Shown here: piece by piece, positions 35,396 through 46,165 of the stretch
Numbering within the stretch: position 1 is the stretch's first letter
How the letters are laid out: each line of letters opens with the position of its first letter
Origin: Robiginitomaculum sp.
GTDB taxonomy: Bacteria > Pseudomonadota > Alphaproteobacteria > Caulobacterales > Maricaulaceae
DNA length: 64,000 bases
Assembly (NCBI GenBank): GCA_021776615.1
Contig: JAJFFO010000021.1
Location: forward strand, 84,553 to 148,552
Direction of reading: 5' to 3'
Translations under genes and position numbers: made by a program
The notes under the pieces: generated by a model
Databases searched by the model: none
What the model saw: the letters and a program-made list of their open reading frames with translations, nothing else
Told to the model about the DNA's origin: nothing

Positions 35396-36145
35396 ATGAC
35401 AAATTCCGCCCGTATTCTGGCACTTGTAGCCATTGCCGCTTTTGGGCTTTTAGCGCTCAAATCCCTAAGCCTTAGCCAAAATGTATTGCGGGTTTTTGAT
35501 CCGGCATCGCCAGCATGGGCAGCGCCGCCCTCACCCAAGGAAAAACAGAAAAAAGATAGTCAGGAAAAGACTGACGAGCACAATGAGGGCACAGCCTCCA
35601 GCCGCGTCCCCGCTTTGGCAACAAATGCTGACGATGAAGAAGCAAGCCGTGCCCCGCCGCCAAAATGTGAGGGTCCAACGCCCGCTGAACAGGCCGGTCT
35701 GAGCCAGCAAGAGCTTAATGTTTATCTCACTTTGGGCCAGCGCAACCGCGTGCTGGATAAACGCGAAAGCGAGATTGCCACCCGGGAAGGCCTGGTCGAG
35801 GTTTCCCAGCAACAGCTTGATGAACGCATTCAACAGATGGAAGCCCTCAAGACCGACATTAGTGGGCTTTTAGGGCAATTGGACGAGGAAGAGGAAGCTC
35901 AGGCACGCACCCTTACCAAGCTCTATGATACCATGAAGCCTAAATCTGCCGCCCAGATTTTTATCGACCTCGACAAAGACGTACTCCTGCAAGTGACCAG
36001 CCGTATGAAAGCGGATAATCTTGCCAAGGTGATGGCCGCCATGCCGGCCAAACAAGCGGCGGACCTGACCATTGCGCTGGCCGCGCGCCACCGGCTACCC
36101 GAGCAGGCAAAAGACCTTCCCGGATTTTCAGGTGGACAAAAGTAA
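35396..36145 (+). CDS. MotE-like flagellar protein (MgtE-N domain)
   Basis: A 249-residue protein with an N-terminal membrane segment or signal (about 5-22), a long Pro/Glu/Lys-rich linker, a coiled coil (about 115-165; REGLVEVSQQQLDERIQQME) and a C-terminal MgtE-intracellular-N-like domain (about 170-235; MKPKSAAQIFIDLDKDVLLQ, then MKADNLAKVMAAMPAKQAAD). This is the layout of MotE, a periplasmic chaperone for MotC in rhizobia; here no motB/motC is adjacent. Begins 2 bases after the DUF6468 gene. The name MotE is a family resemblance, not proof of the same partner. Confidence 0.8.
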   Translation: MTNSARILALVAIAAFGLLALKSLSLSQNVLRVFDPASPAWAAPPSPKEKQKKDSQEKTDEHNEGTASSRVPALATNADDEEASRAPPPKCEGPTPAEQAGLSQQELNVYLTLGQRNRVLDKRESEIATREGLVEVSQQQLDERIQQMEALKTDISGLLGQLDEEEEAQARTLTKLYDTMKPKSAAQIFIDLDKDVLLQVTSRMKADNLAKVMAAMPAKQAADLTIALAARHRLPEQAKDLPGFSGGQK

Positions 36146-36235
36146 CAGGGTTTTACAGCCCATTAAGACGTCTGCGCTATTCTATCGACAATTGAATTTT
36201 AGCGGCATGGCTCTGCCGCCCAATTTTCGGAGACT

Positions 36236-36730
36236 ATGATGGGTAAAACACAAAAGATGGGCGCGTTATTTGCACCGCCCGATACCTTGCGCAGGAAGGT
36301 TGGCGGAAAATTTGGACCGGAAAATAAAGCCGCCGTTGCCAAGGCAGAAGCGGCTATGGAAAATTTGTCCTCGAATTTCGACGAATGGATGAGTGAAGAA
36401 GTTGGCAAGCTCGAAGCTGCCCGCAACACCGTGCGTACAGAAGGATTGGGCGGCGATGCCGGGCAAGCCCTGTTCAACGCTGCGCATGACCTCAAGGGCC
36501 TTGGCACCACCTATGGCTACCCTTTTGTCAGCGCCATTGCCGATAGTCTTTGCAAAATCACTTTGGAAAAAGAAGTTCGTGTCAAAGCCCCTGTGGAATT
36601 GGTGAATGCTCATGTTGATAGTATTCGCGCCGTTGTACGTGCACGTATTAAGACCGTTAAAAATCCGGTAGGCAAAAGCCTGGTGGCAGAGCTGAACGAT
36701 CGGACAGATGAATTTCTAGCTCAATTCTAG
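36236..36730 (+). CDS. Hpt-domain phosphotransfer protein
   Basis: A 164-residue protein with a C-terminal Hpt domain. The phosphoacceptor is His84 in AHDLKGLGTTYGYP, the standard Hpt pattern. No kinase or receiver domain is fused. The N-terminal 45 residues are basic and unrelated. It follows the fliL operon after a 90-base spacer on the same strand, with CGGAG before the ATG. It could relay phosphate between a chemotaxis or cell-cycle kinase and a response regulator, but no partner is encoded nearby. Confidence 0.85.
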   Translation: MMGKTQKMGALFAPPDTLRRKVGGKFGPENKAAVAKAEAAMENLSSNFDEWMSEEVGKLEAARNTVRTEGLGGDAGQALFNAAHDLKGLGTTYGYPFVSAIADSLCKITLEKEVRVKAPVELVNAHVDSIRAVVRARIKTVKNPVGKSLVAELNDRTDEFLAQF

Positions 36731-36850
36731 GCCATGGCCCCATAAACAGGGTCAATATGGTTTAGGGCCTGGACCCTGAAAGCAATAATTCTCCAAGACA
36801 CCCCCCGCGTGCTATACACCTTCCAACATAGGATGATGGTGGAGGGCGGC

Positions 36851-38128
36851 ATGAATATTGTGGCACGGGTTTTAATATTTCTCTTTGGTTTATTGGTGGT
36901 TTCCGGCCCGGTACGGGCTGAGGAGCGCACGATTATTTTGCGCCCCGAGGCGGTCTTTGATGGCCATAATATGCATAAGGGTTGGGAAGTCGTGGTGCGC
37001 GGCAATGTTATTATTGCCGCCGGTGCCGCCAACGCCAATATGCCCGCACCAGATGCCGACATTTTCGACCTTCCCGGCCAAACCCTCCTGCCCGGCCTGA
37101 TTGATAATCACAGCCATGTATTGCTTCATCCTTATGACGAAACCAGTTGGACCGATCAGGTTTTAAACGAATCCCTTGCTTTGCGCACGGCACGCGCGGT
37201 GCCACAAATGCGCGCCAATTTGCTGGCCGGGTTTACCACTTTGCGCGATCTTGGCACCGAAGGTGCTGGCTATGCCGATGTGGGCCTGAAAGACGCCGCC
37301 ATGCAAGGCGTAATTGATGGTCCGCGTATGATCATCACCACACGCGCCATCATTGCCACCGGTGCTTACGGCCCTAAAGGCGCGCCAGAATTTGCCTTAC
37401 CCTTAGGTGCAGAAGCCGCCAATGGCCATGATGATCTCATCCGTGTGGTACGCGATCAAATTGGCAAAGGTGCAGACTGGATCAAGGTATATGCCGATTA
37501 TCGTTGGGGGCCCGCGGGCAAAACCAGGCCGACATTTTCCATTGATGAGCTAAAGCTTATCGTCGAAACCGCGACAAGCGCCGGTGTGCCGGTGGTCGCC
37601 CATGCGGGCGGCGCCGAGGGCATGCGCCGCGCGACTTTGGCCGGTGTTGAAACCATTGAGCACGGCTCTGGCGGCACGGCAGAAGTTTTCAAATTAATGG
37701 CGCAGCGCGGCGTCGCCTTTTGCCCAACTTTGGCGGCAGGCGAGACCGTTTCGCAATATCGCGGTTGGAAAAAGGGTGAAGGCGAAGACCCGGCGCGCGT
37801 CAAAGCCCAGCGCACGGCATTTGCTCTGGCGCTGAAAAGTGGCGTGACCATATGCAATGGCTCAGATGTCGGCGTATTCGATCATGGCGACAATGCCATC
37901 GAGCTTGAACTGATGGTCGAATACGGCATGGCCCCGATCGACGCTTTGCGCGCCGCCACCTCGGTCAATGCCAAAATCCTCCATATGGAAAACAAAATCG
38001 GCAGCCTAAAACCCGGCTTACTGGCCGATATTATCGCCGTGAAAGGCGACCCAAGCACCGACATAAAAGCACTAAACACCGTCAGCTTTGTGATGAAAGA
38101 CGGGCAGATTTATAAAGGCGGTAGGTAA
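36851..38128 (+). CDS. Secreted amidohydrolase (imidazolonepropionase-like)
   Basis: A 425-residue TIM-barrel amidohydrolase with a signal peptide (1-23, ending VRAEE). Metal ligands are visible: HSH at 87-89 in LIDNHSHVLLH, the carbamylated-Lys candidate in DWIKVYADYR, His in VVAHAGG, His in IEHGSGG, and Asp in CNGSDVGVFDHG. The enclosing group includes organophosphate-, peptide- and cyclic-amide-hydrolysing enzymes, so substrate is uncertain. I chose the ATG after GGAGGG; an upstream TTG/ATG pair would only lengthen the signal region. It converges on sucB with 4 bases between stops. Confidence 0.88.
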   Translation: MNIVARVLIFLFGLLVVSGPVRAEERTIILRPEAVFDGHNMHKGWEVVVRGNVIIAAGAANANMPAPDADIFDLPGQTLLPGLIDNHSHVLLHPYDETSWTDQVLNESLALRTARAVPQMRANLLAGFTTLRDLGTEGAGYADVGLKDAAMQGVIDGPRMIITTRAIIATGAYGPKGAPEFALPLGAEAANGHDDLIRVVRDQIGKGADWIKVYADYRWGPAGKTRPTFSIDELKLIVETATSAGVPVVAHAGGAEGMRRATLAGVETIEHGSGGTAEVFKLMAQRGVAFCPTLAAGETVSQYRGWKKGEGEDPARVKAQRTAFALALKSGVTICNGSDVGVFDHGDNAIELELMVEYGMAPIDALRAATSVNAKILHMENKIGSLKPGLLADIIAVKGDPSTDIKALNTVSFVMKDGQIYKGGR

Positions 38129-38132
38129 GCCC

Positions 38133-39644
38133 TCACAAATCAAACAATAACCGTTCCGGGTCCTCAAGACATTCTTTAACTCGCACCAGAAAGGTCACCG
38201 CGCCTTTGCCATCGACTACACGGTGATCATAAGACAACGCCAGATACATCATCGGGCGGATAACCACTTCGCCATTGATGGCGATGGGGCGTTCCTTGAT
38301 GGAATGCATGCCTAAAATGCCCGATTGCGGGGCGTTGAGGATCGGCGTCGACATTAGCGAACCATAAACACCGCCATTGGAAATCGTGAAGGTGGCACCT
38401 TGCATATCAGCCATGGACAATTTGCCATCGCGGGCCTTTTTGCCCAGCGCCGCAATACCCAATTCAACTTCGCCCATGGACAAAATATCGCAATCGCGCA
38501 CCACCGGCACCACCAAGCCTTTTTCAGTGCCGACCGCGACGCCCACATCATAATGGTTTTTGTAAATAATATCGGTGCCGTCGATTTGTGCATTGACCTC
38601 GGGCACGTCTTTGAGCGCGGTGACGCAGGCTTTGACGAAAAACGACATAAAGCCCAATTTTATGCCGTGTTTTTTGGCGAATAAATCTTTGTATTTATTG
38701 CGCGAATTCATAATCGCGCTCATATCCACTTCGTTAAAAGTGGTCAGCATGGCCGCGGTATCCTGCGCTTCCTTAAGCCGCCGGGCGATGGTTTGGCGCA
38801 AGCGCGACATACGCACGCGCTCTTCTCTAGGGCTGGCTGGCTGCGCGTCGCTATCGTCCGCCGCCGCAGCGACAGGTGCCGGAGCAGACGCCGCCTGCAA
38901 GGCGTCGCCTTTGGTGATGCGGCCACCCTTGCCAGTCCCGGTAACACTGGCGGGGCTGATATTGTTCTCGGTCATGATCCGTGCCGCCGATGGCATGGCT
39001 TTGGCATCAACAGACGGTGTCGATGCCGCCTTGGGTGCTGGTGCATTAGTGGCCGCCGCACCTGTCGATGCACTGCCTTGCATAACCCGGGCAATCACCG
39101 AGCCAACAGCGACCGTGTCGCCTTCGCTGACCAATTGCTCGACCAATACACCGTCTACGGGGGACGGCACCTCAATGGCAACTTTGTCGGTCTCGACCTC
39201 AACCAAAGGCGCATCTTTTTTTACCGGTGCGCCAATCTCCACCATCCAACTGGCAATGACGCCCTCGCCAACGCTTTCGCCCATTTGTGGGATGGCTATG
39301 TCGATGGTCTCGCCTTTACTTGGTGCAGGAGCAGCAATCGGGGCGGCAGCCGGTACTTTCTCTGACGGTTTGGCCGTCGCTGGTTTGGCCGCCGCAACTT
39401 TACCTACCGCGCCTTCTTCGAGCACTGCCAAAAGCGCACCGATTTCCACCTCCTCGCCGGTCTTGGCGCTAATTTTGCTAATCACGCCATCGGCCGGTGC
39501 GGTAATTTCCAAGGAGACCTTATCGGTCTCCAATTCGACCAGTAATTGGTCTCGCTTGACCGCATCGCCTTGCGCAACTTTCCAATCAGCAACAATGGCT
39601 TCAGCAACGGATTCGCCCAAAGTGGGGACAATAATATCGGTCAT
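38133..39644 (-). CDS. sucB: Dihydrolipoamide succinyltransferase (2-oxoglutarate dehydrogenase E2), two lipoyl domains
   Basis: A 503-residue E2 core of the 2-oxoglutarate dehydrogenase complex. Unusually it carries two lipoyl domains: residues 1-80 (Lys42 in ETDKVSLEI) and about 112-187 (Lys154 in ETDKVAIEV); most SucB have one. A peripheral-subunit-binding domain is at about 215-250 ([19 protein letters not shown]), and the acyltransferase domain follows, with the active-site YDHRVVDG near residue 475. The start overlaps the sucA stop by 4 bases (ATGA). The E3 gene lpd is not in the window. Confidence 0.95.
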   Translation of the reverse strand: MTDIIVPTLGESVAEAIVADWKVAQGDAVKRDQLLVELETDKVSLEITAPADGVISKISAKTGEEVEIGALLAVLEEGAVGKVAAAKPATAKPSEKVPAAAPIAAPAPSKGETIDIAIPQMGESVGEGVIASWMVEIGAPVKKDAPLVEVETDKVAIEVPSPVDGVLVEQLVSEGDTVAVGSVIARVMQGSASTGAAATNAPAPKAASTPSVDAKAMPSAARIMTENNISPASVTGTGKGGRITKGDALQAASAPAPVAAAADDSDAQPASPREERVRMSRLRQTIARRLKEAQDTAAMLTTFNEVDMSAIMNSRNKYKDLFAKKHGIKLGFMSFFVKACVTALKDVPEVNAQIDGTDIIYKNHYDVGVAVGTEKGLVVPVVRDCDILSMGEVELGIAALGKKARDGKLSMADMQGATFTISNGGVYGSLMSTPILNAPQSGILGMHSIKERPIAINGEVVIRPMMYLALSYDHRVVDGKGAVTFLVRVKECLEDPERLLFDL

Positions 39645-42562
39645 GAGGATTTCTCTTGTTCAAAAGCTTCTTCAAGAAAAGCGTTCAGTTCGGCTATATG
39701 ATGGCCCATTGTGCCAGCGGCAGTGGAGGCGGAAGCGTGGCGTCCAACATAGCGGGGGCGGCCAGAGCGTGCCTTAATATGCGCCAATACCCATTCCAGA
39801 TTGGGTACCATAAACGACCATGCACCCATATTTTTTGGTTCTTCCTGACACCAGACCATATCGGCGTTTTTGAAACGCGAAAGTTCGTCAATCAGGGATT
39901 TGGCCGGGAACGGATAAAGTTGTTCAACCCGCATGAGATAAACATCATCAAGCCCCCGTTTTTCACGTTCTTCAAAAAGATCGTAATAGACTTTGCCGGA
40001 ACACAGCACCACCCGACGAATATCCGCGTCTTTACGCAGTTTCACCTTCGCGCGGCGATCATCCATCTGTGCATCATCCCACAATACCCGGTGGAAAGTT
40101 GAACCCTCGGCAATGTCGGCCAATGCAGACACACATCGTTTATGGCGCAATAGTGATTTTGGCGTCATCAAAACCAGTGGCTTGCGAAATTTTCGATGAA
40201 TTTGGCGGCGCAGAATATGAAAATAATTCGCTGGTGTAGTGCAATTGGCCACTTGCATATTGTCCTGCGCACACATTTGCAAATAGCGCTCCAACCGCGC
40301 GGAGGAGTGTTCCGGCCCCTGCCCTTCATAACCATGAGGCAGCAACATCACCAAGCCGGACATGCGCAGCCATTTGCGTTCGCCAGCCGAGATAAACTGA
40401 TCAACAATCATTTGCGCGCCATTGGCAAAATCACCAAATTGCGCTTCCCACAGGGTCAGTGCATTGGGCGCAGAAAGTGAATAACCATACTCAAAGCCCA
40501 ACACCGCCTCTTCGGAGAGCAGCGAGTCAATCACCTCGAACGTGCCCTGATTGTCGCTGACATGGTGCAAAAACGTGTAGCGATCCTCAGTTTTTTGGTC
40601 GATGGCGCGGCTATGGCGCTGGCTAAACGTGCCGCGCCCACAATCCTGCCCCGAAAGGCGAACCGGAAATCCCTCATCCAAAAGCGTGGCAAACGCCATC
40701 ATTTCCGCGCTCGCCCAGTCCAAACCCTTGCCGGTTTCAATGGCTTTTTGGCGTGCACCGATCACCCGGTTCAGGGTTTTATGCACCGCGAGACCGTCTG
40801 GAAAACTGGTGACTTTTTTGCCAAGCGCCTGCAAACGTTCGGTGGATACGCCGGTACGGCCCCGCCTTTCCTCGCCATCGGGCGCAATACCAAGGCCCGC
40901 CCATTCACCGTCCAGCCAATCGGCGCTATTGGCCTCATGGGTTTTGCCGCGCTCAAACTCGTCTTCCAAAAACGCTTCAAACTTCGATATCAAATTCGCC
41001 ACGTCGTCGGCACTAACCACGCCCTCGTCGATCAGTTTTTTCTCATAAAGCGCACGGGTGGAGGGGTGATCTTTAATCCGGTCATACATAATCGGTTGGG
41101 TGAAAGATGGATCATCACCCTCATTGTGACCATACCGACGATAGCAGAACATATCCAAGACTACGTCCACAGCGAATTTTTGTCGAAATTCCGTAGCTAC
41201 TTTAGCCGCATAAACCACGGCTTCTGGATCATCGCCATTCACATGGAAAACCGGCGGCTGCACCATAAGCGCAATATCGGTCGGATAAGGCGAGGAGCGC
41301 GAGAAATTCGGCGCCGTGGTAAAGCCGATTTGATTATTGACAATGAAATGAATAGTGCCGCCGGTGCGGTGGCCAATAAGACCGGACATGGCGAAACATT
41401 CTGCGACAATGCCCTGGCCAGCAAAGGCCGCATCACCATGCAGCAATATCGGCAAGACATGACCGCGTTCGGTATGGCCGTCATCCTGCGCCGTTGGCTC
41501 CTGCTTGGCCCGCGCTTTACCCAACACCACCGGGTTCACCGCTTCCAAATGCGATGGATTGGCGGTCAGCGATAAATGTACGGTGTTACCGTCAAATTCA
41601 CGATCAGAAGAGGCACCCAAATGGTATTTCACATCGCCTGAGGCGAAATCATCCGCACCCCAGCTATGGCCGCCGGCAAATTCGTTAAACACCTGATGGT
41701 AGGGCTTGCCCATAACCGCCGTCAGCACATTAAGCCGCCCACGGTGCGGCATGCCCAAAATCGCATCGCGCACCCCAAGCGCCCCGCCGCGTTTTAGAAT
41801 TTGCTCCATCGCCGGGACCAAAGCTTCGCCGCCATCAAGACCAAAGCGTTTGGTGCCTGGATAGCGTTTGTGCAAAAATTGCTCAAACGTCTCGGCTTCA
41901 ATCAGGCGTTGCAAAATAGCCTTGCGGCCCATTTCGGTGAATTGAATTTCCTTGTCTTTGCCCTCAATGCGCTGCTGCAACCAGGATTTTTGTTCCGGGT
42001 TGGAAATATGCATGAATTCAATGGCAAAAGTACTGCAATAGGTACGGCGCAAAATTTCCAACATTTGCGCAATGGTCGCCGATTCCAGCCCCAATACATT
42101 GTCGATAAAAATCGGCCGGTCCATATCGTCCGGCCCAAATCCATAGCTGGCCGGATCAAGCTCTGGCCATGGACCGCGCTTCTCAATACCCAGCGGATCA
42201 AGATCGGCGGCCAAATGCCCGCGAATGCGAAACGCCCGGATCATCATCAGCGCGCGAATACTGTCCAGCGTCGCCGCGCGCACCTGATCTTGCGAAATAC
42301 CGGGGCTGCGTGCTTTGTGTTTGTCGGCAATGACCGCTTCATCAGGCCAGTCACCGGTCAATGCTGAGGTAAGCTCGCCATTGGTTTTGACCGGCCAATC
42401 CTGGCGCTGCCATGACGGGCGCGGCGCGGCCATTGCCTCGCCATCCCGGTTAAAAAATTCTCGCCAATCGTCGGGTACGCTAGCAGGGTCCTTGGCGAAT
42501 TGCGCCTGCATTACTTCCAAATAAGCGGCGTTGGTGCCGCTAAGAAAGTCGGGATTTGTCAT
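39641..42562 (-). CDS. sucA: 2-oxoglutarate dehydrogenase E1 component
   Basis: A 973-residue thiamine-diphosphate E1 that decarboxylates 2-oxoglutarate in the TCA cycle. The N-terminus has [20 protein letters not shown], the family-specific E2-contact segment; the ThDP domain carries [20 protein letters not shown] and [20 protein letters not shown]; the C-terminal half includes [24 protein letters not shown] text ([20 protein letters not shown]). The codon used is ATG after AAAGGATGAAAATTG; the TTG three bases earlier is less likely. Full length. Lies 49 bases downstream of sucD and is coupled to sucB. Confidence 0.97.
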   Translation of the reverse strand: MTNPDFLSGTNAAYLEVMQAQFAKDPASVPDDWREFFNRDGEAMAAPRPSWQRQDWPVKTNGELTSALTGDWPDEAVIADKHKARSPGISQDQVRAATLDSIRALMMIRAFRIRGHLAADLDPLGIEKRGPWPELDPASYGFGPDDMDRPIFIDNVLGLESATIAQMLEILRRTYCSTFAIEFMHISNPEQKSWLQQRIEGKDKEIQFTEMGRKAILQRLIEAETFEQFLHKRYPGTKRFGLDGGEALVPAMEQILKRGGALGVRDAILGMPHRGRLNVLTAVMGKPYHQVFNEFAGGHSWGADDFASGDVKYHLGASSDREFDGNTVHLSLTANPSHLEAVNPVVLGKARAKQEPTAQDDGHTERGHVLPILLHGDAAFAGQGIVAECFAMSGLIGHRTGGTIHFIVNNQIGFTTAPNFSRSSPYPTDIALMVQPPVFHVNGDDPEAVVYAAKVATEFRQKFAVDVVLDMFCYRRYGHNEGDDPSFTQPIMYDRIKDHPSTRALYEKKLIDEGVVSADDVANLISKFEAFLEDEFERGKTHEANSADWLDGEWAGLGIAPDGEERRGRTGVSTERLQALGKKVTSFPDGLAVHKTLNRVIGARQKAIETGKGLDWASAEMMAFATLLDEGFPVRLSGQDCGRGTFSQRHSRAIDQKTEDRYTFLHHVSDNQGTFEVIDSLLSEEAVLGFEYGYSLSAPNALTLWEAQFGDFANGAQMIVDQFISAGERKWLRMSGLVMLLPHGYEGQGPEHSSARLERYLQMCAQDNMQVANCTTPANYFHILRRQIHRKFRKPLVLMTPKSLLRHKRCVSALADIAEGSTFHRVLWDDAQMDDRRAKVKLRKDADIRRVVLCSGKVYYDLFEEREKRGLDDVYLMRVEQLYPFPAKSLIDELSRFKNADMVWCQEEPKNMGAWSFMVPNLEWVLAHIKARSGRPRYVGRHASASTAAGTMGHHIAELNAFLEEAFEQEKSS

Positions 42563-42611
42563 CAATTTTCATCCTTTGTGTGGCGCGCGACCCACGCGAG
42601 CCCAGCGCGCT

Positions 42612-43487
42612 TCACCCCTTAAGCACTTCTACCAATGTCGACCCTAAAGCCGCTGGCGATGGCGAAACCACAATCCCGGCCGAACGCATGGCTTCAATCT
42701 TGTCCTCGGCGCCGCCTTTACCACCAGAAACGATAGCGCCCGCATGGCCCATGGTGCGGCCCGGCGGGGCCGTGCGCCCGGCGATAAAGCCAACCACCGG
42801 TTTCTTGATTTTGGAGTGTTTTATAAATTCCGCAGCATCTTCTTCGGCAGAGCCGCCGATTTCCCCGATCATAACAATGGATTCGGTTTCTTCGTCGGCC
42901 AGAAACATTTCCAGACAATCGATAAAATTGGTGCCATTCACCGGATCACCGCCAATACCAATGCAGGTGCTTTGGCCAAGGCCAACGGCGCTGGTTTGCC
43001 CGACCGCTTCATAGGTCAGCGTGCCGGAGCGCGAAACCACGCCGACCGAACCTTTTTTGTGAATATGACCGGGCATAATACCAATTTTACACTCGCCCGG
43101 CGTAATCACGCCCGGACAATTGGGGCCGACAAGTCGGGTATTGGTGCCGCATAGGGCGCGCTTAACCCGCACCATATCGAGCACTGGAATACCCTCGGTA
43201 ATGCACACCACCAGCTCAATTTCGGCAGCTATCGCTTCGGCAATCGCATCGGCAGCAAATGGCGGCGGCACATAAATTACGCTGGCCGTTGCGCCCGTTG
43301 CCTCTTTGGCACCGGCCACGGTGTTAAACACCGGCAGACCAATATGCTGGCTGCCACCTTTGCCGGGGGTTACCCCACCAACCATTTGCGTGCCATAGGC
43401 CAAGGCCTGTTCGGTATGGAAAGTGCCGTTTTTACCGGTAAGGCCCTGCACGATGACTTTGGTGTTTCTATCGACGAGAACTGACAT
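42612..43487 (-). CDS. sucD: Succinate-CoA ligase subunit alpha
   Basis: A 291-residue subunit that binds CoA and carries the phosphohistidine. The N-terminal CoA-binding domain shows [20 protein letters not shown] and [19 protein letters not shown]; the active-site His is in [12 protein letters not shown] near residue 245. It converts succinyl-CoA to succinate with nucleotide triphosphate formation. GGATTGAAGAAC precedes the ATG. It is separated from sucC by a sulfotransferase gene, which is unusual because sucC and sucD are normally adjacent. Confidence 0.97.
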   Translation of the reverse strand: MSVLVDRNTKVIVQGLTGKNGTFHTEQALAYGTQMVGGVTPGKGGSQHIGLPVFNTVAGAKEATGATASVIYVPPPFAADAIAEAIAAEIELVVCITEGIPVLDMVRVKRALCGTNTRLVGPNCPGVITPGECKIGIMPGHIHKKGSVGVVSRSGTLTYEAVGQTSAVGLGQSTCIGIGGDPVNGTNFIDCLEMFLADEETESIVMIGEIGGSAEEDAAEFIKHSKIKKPVVGFIAGRTAPPGRTMGHAGAIVSGGKGGAEDKIEAMRSAGIVVSPSPAALGSTLVEVLKG

Positions 43488-43564
43488 TGTTCTTCAATCC
43501 TTTTTCTACTGCTCAAAAGCGCACAATGGGCGCCATGGTGGATGTGCTGATTTGGTCCGCTGGG

Positions 43565-44275
43565 TCATGATTGTGCCGCCCCGGCCAACCCATGTTGGTT
43601 GGCATTTTTGTTTGCTGCCTGGTCGTCAAATACGAAACCCATGGCGGCTATTTCCTTGCCATACCATTTGGCCACAAGGGCGCGGCTTTTGGCGGTATAA
43701 TAGGTAGAGTAATGCGGGCGGTCGGCTGTGTATTTGCGCAATTTGGGCAATTTCAGCGGTGTTTTGAGGCCTAATGTCGCGGAAAGCTGCGCCACGTCAT
43801 CGGCCAAATTCTCATAGCGCAAGACCTGGTCGACCACGACATCGTTGCCAATGGCATAGTTTTTCCAATTATGCAGACGCACATATTCGCTATTGCGATA
43901 CAAGAATGAGCGCAAATCGCGATCAAAGTTCAAATTGGCATTTTGCTTTTTCCACTCGCGGTGAAAATACAGCGAAACCTGCCGGTCCCACGGATTGCGC
44001 TCGACCGCGAATTTGAAATAGCTGCCAAACTTTTCGCTCCCGACAATAGCGCGCACCTGCGCGGCAGTGGCATGAGTGTGCAGACCAAAGCGGGCCGGGA
44101 AATGGCGCTTTAACGCGCCATGATGGATAGGCGAATACTTTGCCCAAGGCGGGCGCGACATATCAGCCGCTATATCTTCATCGCCCATTATTTTTTGCAA
44201 AGCCGTGGTCAAACTGGTGCCCCCAGTTTTCTCAGTCTGCAAAAAAATAAAGCGATGTTTGTGCGAAATGATCAC
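43565..44275 (-). CDS. PAPS-dependent sulfotransferase-like protein within suc operon
   Basis: A 236-residue protein of the cytosolic/Golgi-type sulfotransferase family (Sulfotransfer_2-like). The 5'-phosphosulfate loop is TEKTGGTSL (residues 14-22; Lys16, Thr20, Ser21) and the 3'-phosphate motif is [15 protein letters not shown] (Arg93, Pro95, Arg98, Ser101). Such enzymes transfer sulfate from PAPS to carbohydrate or other hydroxyls. The start is GTG overlapping the sucC stop (GTGA) and the sequence GGAAGCCGG precedes it, so it is coupled to sucC. There is a 77-base spacer before sucD. The acceptor is unknown, and the co-occurrence with TCA genes has no obvious rationale. Confidence 0.82.
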   Translation of the reverse strand: MIISHKHRFIFLQTEKTGGTSLTTALQKIMGDEDIAADMSRPPWAKYSPIHHGALKRHFPARFGLHTHATAAQVRAIVGSEKFGSYFKFAVERNPWDRQVSLYFHREWKKQNANLNFDRDLRSFLYRNSEYVRLHNWKNYAIGNDVVVDQVLRYENLADDVAQLSATLGLKTPLKLPKLRKYTADRPHYSTYYTAKSRALVAKWYGKEIAAMGFVFDDQAANKNANQHGLAGAAQS

Positions 44276-45441
44276 CCGGCTTCCTTCACCGCCGCGACGA
44301 TTTTTTGCGCCGCATCATCAAGATTATCAGCCGAGATCACATTCAGACCTGATTGCGCAATAATTTCCTTGCCACGTTCAACATTGGTGCCTTCAAGGCG
44401 CACCACCAGAGGCACTTTCAAACCAACTTCCTGCACCGCGGCAATAACGCCCTCAGCAATGACATCGCAACGCATAATACCGCCAAAAATATTCACCAAA
44501 ATACCCTTAACCTGCGGGTCAGAGGTGATAATTTTAAAGGCCGCCGTTACTTTTTCAGTGGTCGCCCCGCCGCCAACGTCGAGAAAATTCGCCGGTTCCG
44601 AACCATAAAGCTTGATAATGTCCATGGTCGACATAGCCAGGCCGGCACCATTGACCATGCAGCCAATTTCGCCATCCAGCGCAATGTAGGAAAGGTCATA
44701 GCGCGCGGCTTCCAGCTCTTTGGGGTCTTCTTCGCTTTCATCGCGCAGTTCAACAATGTCAGCATGGCGATAAAGTGCATTGCCATCAAAGCCCATTTTT
44801 GCGTCCAGACAGATAAGGTCACCGCCGCCAGTGAGCACCAGCGGATTAACCTCCAAAAGGCTCATGTCTTTTGTGGTAAAGGCGTTGAACAATATGCCTG
44901 CCAATTTGCCCGCCTGCTTGGCCGCTGGCCCCGACAACTTAAGCGCCCGGGCGACGGCACGGCCATGATGCGGCATTATGCCAGTAGCCGGATCGACACT
45001 AAAGCTCAGGATCTTCTCCGGGGTATCGGCAGCGACCTGCTCGATATCCATGCCGCCTTCGGTAGAAACCACAAAGGCGATTTGTGAGCTTTCGCGATCG
45101 ACCAGCATGGAAAGATAAAATTCGTCGGCAATATCGGCACCATCTTCGATATACAGCCGCCTTACCTCCTTGCCGGCCGGGCCGGTTTGGTGGGTAATCA
45201 AATTCATACCAAGTATGGCGGTGGCATGTTCACGCACTTCCTCAATACTTTTGGCGATTTTTACCCCGCCGCCTTTGCCGCGCCCGCCAGCGTGGATTTG
45301 CGCCTTGACCACATATACCGGCCCCGGCAATTTTTCAGCCGCCTGCACCGCTTCGTCGACGGAAAAGACCGGATAGCCTTGCGGGACCGGCGCACCAAAG
45401 CCGCTAAGTACGGATTTGGCCTGATATTCGTGAATATTCAT
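44272..45441 (-). CDS. sucC: Succinate-CoA ligase subunit beta
   Basis: A 389-residue ATP-grasp subunit. Marks of the family are [20 protein letters not shown] at the start, [20 protein letters not shown] (nucleotide loop), [30 protein letters not shown] and [17 protein letters not shown]. First gene of sucC-sulfotransferase-sucD-sucA-sucB. GAGAGGCTCC precedes the ATG. mdh does not precede it, in contrast to many rhizobia. Confidence 0.97.
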   Translation of the reverse strand: MNIHEYQAKSVLSGFGAPVPQGYPVFSVDEAVQAAEKLPGPVYVVKAQIHAGGRGKGGGVKIAKSIEEVREHATAILGMNLITHQTGPAGKEVRRLYIEDGADIADEFYLSMLVDRESSQIAFVVSTEGGMDIEQVAADTPEKILSFSVDPATGIMPHHGRAVARALKLSGPAAKQAGKLAGILFNAFTTKDMSLLEVNPLVLTGGGDLICLDAKMGFDGNALYRHADIVELRDESEEDPKELEAARYDLSYIALDGEIGCMVNGAGLAMSTMDIIKLYGSEPANFLDVGGGATTEKVTAAFKIITSDPQVKGILVNIFGGIMRCDVIAEGVIAAVQEVGLKVPLVVRLEGTNVERGKEIIAQSGLNVISADNLDDAAQKIVAAVKEAG

Positions 45442-45769
45442 GGAGCCTCTCGAGAAATTGCGTGTGGCAGGAAACTAAATTGAGCGCCCCAGGGGGCAAT
45501 AAAGGCAAAGCAGAAGAGTAAGCGTCTAAGCTGATTTTCCAGTAAGGGCAATGCGCCATGTGAAACGTATATGCTCAAATTGAGTGCAAATTATCACTCG
45601 CGCCAGGCGTGTTTTGTGCGGAAATTAACTTCGCGTCAAATTAACTGATTGGCGTCAATTTTCGGCCCCCATAAAGATTTTATAATTATTCCAGAACCGG
45701 TCGCATTTTGGCCCTAATTTTCATCATATTGGCCCGCGCTGAGGGACGGCAATTTATGGGACTTATATT
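45442..45769. other. 328-base divergent spacer sucC / lipoprotein gene
   Basis: This spacer must hold the suc operon promoter (minus strand) and that of the small lipoprotein (plus strand). On the plus strand, TATAAT at about 45680 is a possible -10 but its -35 is poor. On the minus strand TTGACG occurs twice (near 45630 and 45650) without a good -10. An imperfect direct repeat GCGTCAAATT / GCGTCAATTT is present near 45632-45662. I see no gene, terminator or RNA element in it. Confidence 0.35.
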
Positions 45770-46096
45770 ATGCTTAAACCAACTTTTATCGTATTGACCA
45801 TTGGTGCATTGGCACTGAGCGCTTGCGCAACCAAACGTTATGGCCGCCTGCAGCCACTTTCTTCCGTGGAACAGAGTGAATATTCCTGCCGCGACATTGC
45901 GATTGAAATTTCCAAAGTTGAGGAATTTGAATCGCAGATCGAAGACGGCACCAAAACCAATACAAAATCTGTTCTGGGCGTTTTGGGCGACTTTGGCATT
46001 GGTAACACCCAAGAGAAAAAAGCAGCCAGAAAAACCGCCAATGCGCGACTTGCAGAGCTGGAAGCCCTAAAATCGGGTAAGAATTGCGACGCCTAA
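45770..46096 (+). CDS. Small lipoprotein of unknown function
   Basis: A 108-residue exported lipoprotein with lipobox LSAC (Cys at about 19, GALALSAC). The mature part is a charged helix with Cys in EYSCRDIAIEISKVEEFESQ and ends KSGKNCDA; the two other Cys could pair. It has a KKAARKTANARLAELEAL helical segment. No family recognised. Divergent from sucC and followed by a plus-strand terminator. Confidence 0.75.
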   Translation: MLKPTFIVLTIGALALSACATKRYGRLQPLSSVEQSEYSCRDIAIEISKVEEFESQIEDGTKTNTKSVLGVLGDFGIGNTQEKKAARKTANARLAELEALKSGKNCDA

Positions 46097-46109
46097 CCGC
46101 ACCCCCCTG

Positions 46110-46165
46110 ATAAACCGGCCTTAAGCCATAGCTATGTTACGGCGAAGAGGCCGGTTTATTTTTCT
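46110..46165 (+). terminator. Intrinsic terminator after lipoprotein gene
   Basis: ATAAACCGGCC (46110-46120) pairs with GGCCGGTTTAT (46149-46159), 11 bp with a 28-base loop that holds the small palindrome ATAGCTAT, followed by a T-rich run. Arm two lies inside the 3' end of the convergent rppH gene. The long loop makes it less certain. Confidence 0.6.

Noticed and set aside
38575..39777. Plus-strand open frame of 400 codons opposite sucB and the sucA 3' end
   Set aside because: Antisense to strongly conserved genes; Ala/Ser/Thr-rich without any motif, typical of a shadow frame.
40562..41575. Long plus-strand open frame of 337 codons opposite sucA
   Set aside because: It is antisense to an unambiguous sucA; the encoded sequence has no recognisable domain and its composition reflects the codon use of sucA read backwards.
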